A stretch of DNA of 64,000 bases from Heterocephalus glaber (Eukaryota > Chordata > Mammalia > Rodentia > Bathyergidae). Below are positions 58,246 through 64,000 of this stretch, in pieces. Position 1 is the stretch's first letter, and each line of letters starts with the position of its first letter. The translations under genes and the position numbers were made by a program. The stretch lies in contig NW_004624854.1 of the NCBI RefSeq assembly GCF_000247695.1, positions 1,859,466 to 1,923,465 on the forward strand, read 5' to 3'. Under the pieces are notes generated by a model, which did not search any database, was not told where the DNA came from, and was given only the letters and a program-made list of their open reading frames with translations.

Positions 58246-61200
58246 ATATTATCTATTACTCTTATTTTATTGACTCTAAGATATCATTGACTATAAAAGT
58301 CACCATTATTGTATGGACCACTAAGGAAAAGACACTGCAGTTTTTCCTTGACAACATGTTTTGCAACTTGGATTTATGCTTTATGATTATAGAATAAACT
58401 CTTCTACATTTAATTAATGTGGATTATTTTATGAGGTATAACTCGTCTCCACACTCGAAAGAAGATTGCTTATTTTTTGTTTGCAATCTGTTATTTTTAA
58501 TAGTTCATGTTTGCAGTCCATAAAGATGACATTGCTCACAGGGAGCTGCTCACTTGTGCCCAGCACATCTTAATTCCTCCTGCTGCCTCCTCCTCCTCCC
58601 TCCATCTCTGCTCCCTTCCCTCTTGCAAACGTTCTGGCTCCCTGTTTCTGATGGTCTGTCTTGTACTTTGCTCTTTGTTTGTATTTGGGTTTCTCGTGTG
58701 ATGCTCAACTCGGTGTGTTTCACTGAACTCCATGTCCATCTCTCCTTGTCAGTGATGGCTTCCTCTTCATTTTCCCAGGTTGTCAAGGTGAGTGTTTCAG
58801 AAAACAGAGAGGATTTACGTTCTTTTATCAAATGGTCTTGAAGCCTTGTGGTCATCCAATTATGTCCTGGGAGAGAGCAAGCAGGTCAGGCACGAGTGTG
58901 GACCAGTCTCTATCACGTGGCTTCTGTATGTCCTCAGCAATCTCGGCCGTGGCCCACGTACAGATCTCAGAGGTGATAACGAGGAGTAGAGGGCACCGTA
59001 CAGGGCAGATCCCATTCCCCCTCTCCTTTCCTTTACCCCTGGAAATCGAGTGATTAATCGGACTGGTTAGTTTGGGGAAGTTCACCTGGACGTGAGCAGC
59101 ACGCCCCTCCTCAAGGCGTCCTGTTTCCAGAACTACTGCGAGGCTATGCCACCTACACGTTAGGCAGGCTGTACAGTTTATAGTTCAGCATTTTTCTTTA
59201 TCTACCAATTCATTTGTCTTTTTAGGTTTTATTTACCCTCTTCTCTCCCTCACCATAGATCATAGAGCAATATGGCTGGCAAAGGGCTCTCGCCATGGTG
59301 TCTTATTCCCTCTACCAGGTGCTGTTTGCTAAAGCCAGATTTTGTCAATATAGGACTTATCCTATGACTCCTTTGTAGGAAACTTAAGCTACTCGTATGA
59401 TATTTTAGAGCAATTTTACTTAAAATTGGAAAATGTCTCTCTGTATATAAACCACAGTGCATCCGGCGCATCCAAAGAAAATCAAGGAAGGAAAAGTTCT
59501 GCTGTTAGCTTCTCGGAGTCACGGACCTGCAGTCCTCTTTCTGTGATCTTCTAGTGATGTCTTCAAATTGTTGACAAATCTCAACCTTTGGGATACAAAA
59601 TGGGAAATCCCAATTTTTAGCTGCTCCAGGAAATTCTCAAAATGCATTATTCGTTATTGAAGGATTACATATTTAAATAATAACAAATGAGAATAATAAT
59701 GAGGGAGTCATTTCTGAGAGGCGATGCTGAAATTTTCAGAGGCTTTCTTTTTTAAAAACTCATAATGTGATCATAAACTGAAATAAAAATAACATAAGCT
59801 GATATATAGTGACAAGATTACACATTTCACTATCTTGTATGACTTCCTCTAGTGGACAATATCAAAAGAATGGACTATCTAGAAAAAATAAAATACATAG
59901 CAAATAAAAATTATTCAAAAGTAAAATGTAATACCACATTTATATAATATTGAAAATTAAAAAAAATTTAAATGGAAGGTTAAATTACACAAATTTTTAA
60001 TTACCATGTCCTATCTGTTTTGTGACAAATATTGTTGGCATAGAGAAGTTTCTTTTCTTTTGACTTTAGTTGAATTGTCAAAAGGTCCACAAAAGGCTTA
60101 CAGTTTCTGTGTTATGTAACATCTTGCTTTGTATCACTTCATTTATTTTTTATGAGGTTGAAAACAATGTTTTTTCTGCTCTCCCTGAGTTTGCTTTTGC
60201 TACTGATGTATGGGTAACTGAGACCTGAGATCAGCTTGTGATTTTATGTTGGAGTATTCCACATCCCACATTCTCATTTTGTTCTCTTTGCATTTTTTTG
60301 TTAACATATTTAGAAAGCATTTTACTCATGGTTAAATTCAAACACTAATAACATGCTACCAATTTCTGATACTTACAGAATTCATTTTTCTCCTTTTTCA
60401 TCTTTCTCTTTAGTCAAGTTGATACTCTAAAGTTCTCGTCAATAGACGTGAATATCATCAACCAAATATTTTTTTCCCTGGTTCTCATGAACTGAAGCAA
60501 AGGTTCTTGATAACCTCCAAAGCAAACTGACTTTAAAGGAATTGTATTTTAATAATTTGGGTCAACTAACTCCTTTAATAGTGATTTCATATCTCAGTGT
60601 GACAAATAATTGGAATCTTCCTTGTGACCTATGCGCATTATAAAAAACAGTAATTCTTTTGAAATGCAAGGTTTTCATAAGGAAAGAGGGATTGTTTGGG
60701 TTCCTTAGAAAAAAGTAAAGAGTAGACTTTCCACATTAGTCAGGGGCCTCACAGCCAGAAGATGATAAAGTGTCCTCCGACTTTATTTTGCTTTTTGACA
60801 TTTTCTTTTTAAATTTTACAGTGAAGATTTATTGACTTCTACTTAGGGGCAACTCCAACCTAGATCTCTCTTTTGGCAAGGAGTTTTCCGACTGGATGTG
60901 GAAAGTCAATAATGAACAGATAGATAGAACAAGAAAAAAATTGGCATATTTGTGTTTTTTATAAAACTGAGTCAATTCTATAAAGAAATTTACAAAATTG
61001 ATGCTCTTATAATTGACACAAAGTTAAAGCATATCAGAAATCAGCATGAAACACTAATTAACTAAAGTAACACTCAGTAACAGTAAAAATAATTCAATGC
61101 TTTATAGTACTTCTTGTAAAAAATAATTTGAAATGCCAAATCTTAAAAAATTGTTTACTATTACTGTTGACTGAATTAAGCACATTGTATTATTACTGAG

Positions 61201-61644
61201 GTAAAGAATTTTTCTAATGGATTCAGTTTCTAAGACCTCAGCTCCTCTGTAGCTTTGGTGTGAGGATTTCAGGCACGGAGACATATGGCAATTGTTGTAA
61301 GCTACTGAAAACTTGAAAGTAGGCTGATTGAACAAAACAGAACTCCGAACGCATTTTTCAGATTTTTAATGTGTAAAACCAATGGAGGAAGAGCAGTGGC
61401 AAGAACAAAGGTCGTGTCTGAGGTCACAATTAAAAGTACAGACAGAAGTGGATTGATTTTTTTGGTTTAACTTACTGAGTTATGGCTATAAGAACAAACC
61501 CAGCATATACCATGGAAGCAGATTACAGAAATAGCTTTTCTTTTTACAAATGTGATTCATACATATTGCCAAGTCAAATAGATTTTGTAACCTAAAAATT
61601 GTGATTGAAACATATGGTGAATGTTCAAATTAAAACATTATTAC
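58246..61644. other. Gene-free stretch, nothing recognised
   Basis: Somewhat GC-richer at 58540-59170, otherwise AT-rich. Frames in 58507-59085 overlap on both strands. A cttcattttcccag...gtgagt pair near 58770-58795 would bound an exon of only 9 bases and is taken as chance. Confidence 0.45.
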
Positions 61645-62040
61645 AGAAGAAGGTGCATTGCTGTTAACCACCCTTAAAACCCTTCCCTCTCACTTTGAAC
61701 ACACTTTTCCAGTCGTTCATTCCACTTTCTGGAGTGGTCCCAAAAGTCCTCCTTTGTGAGTGTCTCTATAGCTCTCCTGGCGGCCTCGATATCTGAAGTT
61801 GATTCAGAGGGTTACCTTTCATGCTCATCTCAACTTTGGAGAAGAGCCAGAGTCCCCTGGTGCCAGGTCCGGTGAGTAGATGGGCAAGGTCACACCATAA
61901 TGTCTTATGAGCCCGCTCTTCCCTTGGATGGAATTGGCAGCAGGACTCACCGTATTTTTGATCACAAAGACGTCAGTAACTGCATCAGAACATGTTAAAA
62001 ACAATGAGAGGAATGTGTTCAAAGGGAGGGGGAGGACTTG
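61645..62040 (-). pseudogene. Mariner-like transposase remnant
   Basis: The minus-strand frame 61825-62022 encodes I-YSPDLAP-G-D followed by S-PKLR, the mariner-type PPYSPDLAP(S/C)D...PKL block that carries the last catalytic Asp of the DDE/D triad (about residues 53-60 of that frame). Downstream, in other frames, the C-terminal tail continues to about 61660 (WKSVFK at the position of WDKC). N-terminal parts and both intact ends are missing. It parallels the copy at 15515-15905 base by base in places. Confidence 0.7.
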
Positions 62041-62044
62041 AGGA

Positions 62045-64000
62045 TGATGTCCTCAACATGTCTTTTATTAATATATGATTGTGATATGCTAATTGTGGGG
62101 TATAGGTACACATACATATCATATCTGATCCCTTCTGTTTATCCTCCTCTCCTGTACCTACAATCTGCCCCACCTCTAGAGCCCCTCCCATCTGTACAAA
62201 GTCTATCTCCTTATTTCCTATAATCTCTTTCATTTTTTTCTTTAAATTATTTATACAAGATAAATGGTATTATATTTAACCTTCTATGTCTTATTTATTT
62301 TACTTAGGACTATGGACTTAAGATGCATCCATTTAACTACAAATGATTGAAATTTATCATTTTTTATGGCTGAGTAATACTTCATTTTGTACATATACCA
62401 TCTTTTGTTTATCCATTCATTTGTTGATGGACATGTTGGTTTCTTCTGTGATTTAGCTATTATGAGTTATGATGCTATAAACATGGATATGCATGTGTCA
62501 CTGTAATAGGATGTCTAACTTCCAGGAAGATATTCATAAGTATAGCTGCAGCCAATGGAATTTGTATTTATATTTTTTTGAGTACTCATTCATTCAGCAA
62601 CATTGTACAAGAATTCCTCTTTACCCAAACCTCACCAATATTTCTTGTTATTTGATTTCATGATTGATAGCCATTCTTCCTGGTTTAAGTTGGAATCTCT
62701 GTTGTTTTGATTTTTCATTTTCCTAATGGTCAAAGATGCTGAACAGTGTCATGTACCTATTGGCTGTTACTACTTCTTAATTTGATAGATGTCTGTTCAT
62801 TTCAATTTTCCATTGTTTGAGTCTTCTATTTTGGGGGGTCTTCTTCTTTTTTTTAGGTTTTTCCACAGCATATTCTAGGTATTAGTACTCTCTCCCAGGA
62901 GCTGGCAAAATTTTTTCTTTTATATAGATTCTTTCTTTACTCTATTATTTATTTCTTTTTCTGCATGGAGATTTTTAATTTTATACAATCCCATTCGTTG
63001 ATTGTTGGTTTTATTTCTTGTACAATTGTAGTTATGTTCAGAAAGCCCTTGCTTGTGCTTATGACTTCAAGAGTTTAAGTATTTTATCTTCCAGATAATC
63101 CATGGTTTCTACTTTTATATCTAGGTTTCTGATCCATTTTGATTTGATTTCGGCACAGGATGAGAGTCTATATTTATTCTTCAGCATATGTATAGCCAGT
63201 TTTCCCAGCATCATTTGTAAAAGAGACCCCTTTTTTGTATCAGGTGGCTGAAGGTGCCTACGTAGTTGCTGTATCCTCAGTTCTAGTCTGCTGACCCACA
63301 AGCCCACTTTTGTGCCAGTACCATGCTGATTTTAACACTGTGTCTTTGTAATCTAATTCAAAGTCTGAGATCATTATGATTCCCACTCTGGTCTTGCTAC
63401 TCAAGATTGTTTTTGCTACTCTGGTCTCTTCTGGTTCCATATAAATTATAAGATATTTTTTAGTGAAGAATTTTGTGATATTTTTCTGTGAAGAATTCTG
63501 TTTATATTTTGATTGCAATCACACTAAATTTAATACTGTTTTGGGAAGTATGGCCATTTTAACAATATTGATTCTTCCTACCCAAGAACAGGGCATGATT
63601 TTCTATTTTCTGATGTTATCTTTAATCTTTTTTTTTTTTAGAGTAATATACTTTTCATTATAGAGGTCTTTCACCTCCTAGGTTAGATTAATTCATAGGT
63701 ATCTGATTTTTTTGAAGCTATTGTGAATGGTATTGTTTGCCTGATTTTTTTTTTCTCAGTAGGTTTATTGGTGTACAGGAAAGCTACTGACTTTTGTGAA
63801 TTGATTTTGTATTCTGCTACTTTGCCGGATTTGTTTATTAGTTCTAAATATCTTTTGGTGGAGTTTTTTGAATCTTCTATGTAAAGAATCATGTCATTTG
63901 CATAGAAGGATGGTTTGATTTCTTCTTTTCATATACATATCTCTCTTGCTTTCTTTTCTTGCCTGATTCCTTTGCTAAGGTTTTTGAGTACTGTCTTGAA
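62045..64000 (-). pseudogene. L1 ORF2 and 3' UTR, continuing past the window
   Basis: The 3' UTR starts at about 62045, close to the mariner fragment, and ORF2 reads leftward from the right edge in broken minus-strand frames. 63683-63892 has YLELINKSGKVAEYKIN and IPFTIASKK, from the end of the reverse-transcriptase/connection region. 63258-63518 has KSAWYWHKSG and a FEL-Y block. 63059-63307 has SKWIRNLDIK. Several stops and frameshifts show a dead copy, older than the L1s at 9089 and 39660. The 5' part, including endonuclease and the polymerase active site, would lie beyond 64000. Confidence 0.85.

Noticed and set aside
58763..58800. Acceptor- and donor-like bases around a 9-base 'exon'
   Set aside because: Too short, with no coding partner exons nearby; splice consensus at this level is frequent by chance.
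1..64000. CRISPR arrays, operons, phage or plasmid systems
   Set aside because: No spaced short repeats with unique spacers, no dense coding and no Shine-Dalgarno-led frames; composition and repeats are mammalian nuclear.

Overview
This window is mammalian, almost certainly rodent, nuclear DNA. It is an AT-rich, gene-poor stretch made largely of transposable-element remnants of different ages. The rodent assignment rests on tRNA-derived ID-type SINEs with an intact A box and B box, dimeric SINEs joining a 7SL-derived B1-like unit to an ID-like unit (B1-dID type), 5'-truncated L1 copies, and several MaLR-type LTRs. The ID sequences look more like a non-murid rodent than mouse or rat; that is a recollection of family sequences, not a database result. 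I find no supportable protein-coding gene. Every open frame in the window is either explained by L1 ORF2 or mariner debris, or is a short chance frame that matches nothing I recognise.

Layout. 1-545: GC-rich minisatellite with a 137-bp higher-order period, ending abruptly in AT-rich DNA. 2.3-4.2 kb: a B1-dID SINE, a 34-nt U2 snRNA retropseudogene with target-site duplications, an old L1 trace, and a CpG-rich patch with a CTCF-like motif. 7-12.9 kb: an old LTR with an expanded internal microsatellite, a truncated L1 with target-site duplications, an MLT1-like LTR hit by a SINE, a rearranged L1 hit by another SINE, a 22-bp palindrome and a further decayed LTR. 15.5-16.1 kb: two mariner remnants in opposite orientation. 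19-24 kb: two MaLR LTRs, one inserted inside a B1-like SINE. 26.6-27.3 kb: a GC-rich block. 28.6-34.4 kb: an ID SINE, an LTR carrying a G-rich expansion, a MIR, a SINE inside a SINE, an L1 and a 179-bp Tc1/mariner-like MITE. 35.3 kb: a second CTCF-like motif. 39.66-40.98 kb: an L1 insertion that appears to have carried about 315 bp of 3' flank (3' transduction). 43.7 kb: a CpG-rich patch. 44.4-53.8 kb: old L1M pieces in both orientations, a minus-strand and a plus-strand MaLR LTR, a hexamer microsatellite and B1/ID SINEs. 58 kb: MIR. 61.6-64 kb: a mariner fragment, then a minus-strand L1 that runs off the window edge.

No operon-like or pathway logic applies. The useful content is the record of nested insertions, which gives relative ages, plus a few candidate regulatory or structural sites (two CTCF-like motifs, two CpG patches, perfect palindromes and hairpins, one G-quadruplex tract). 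All element boundaries without a stated target-site duplication are estimates by eye.
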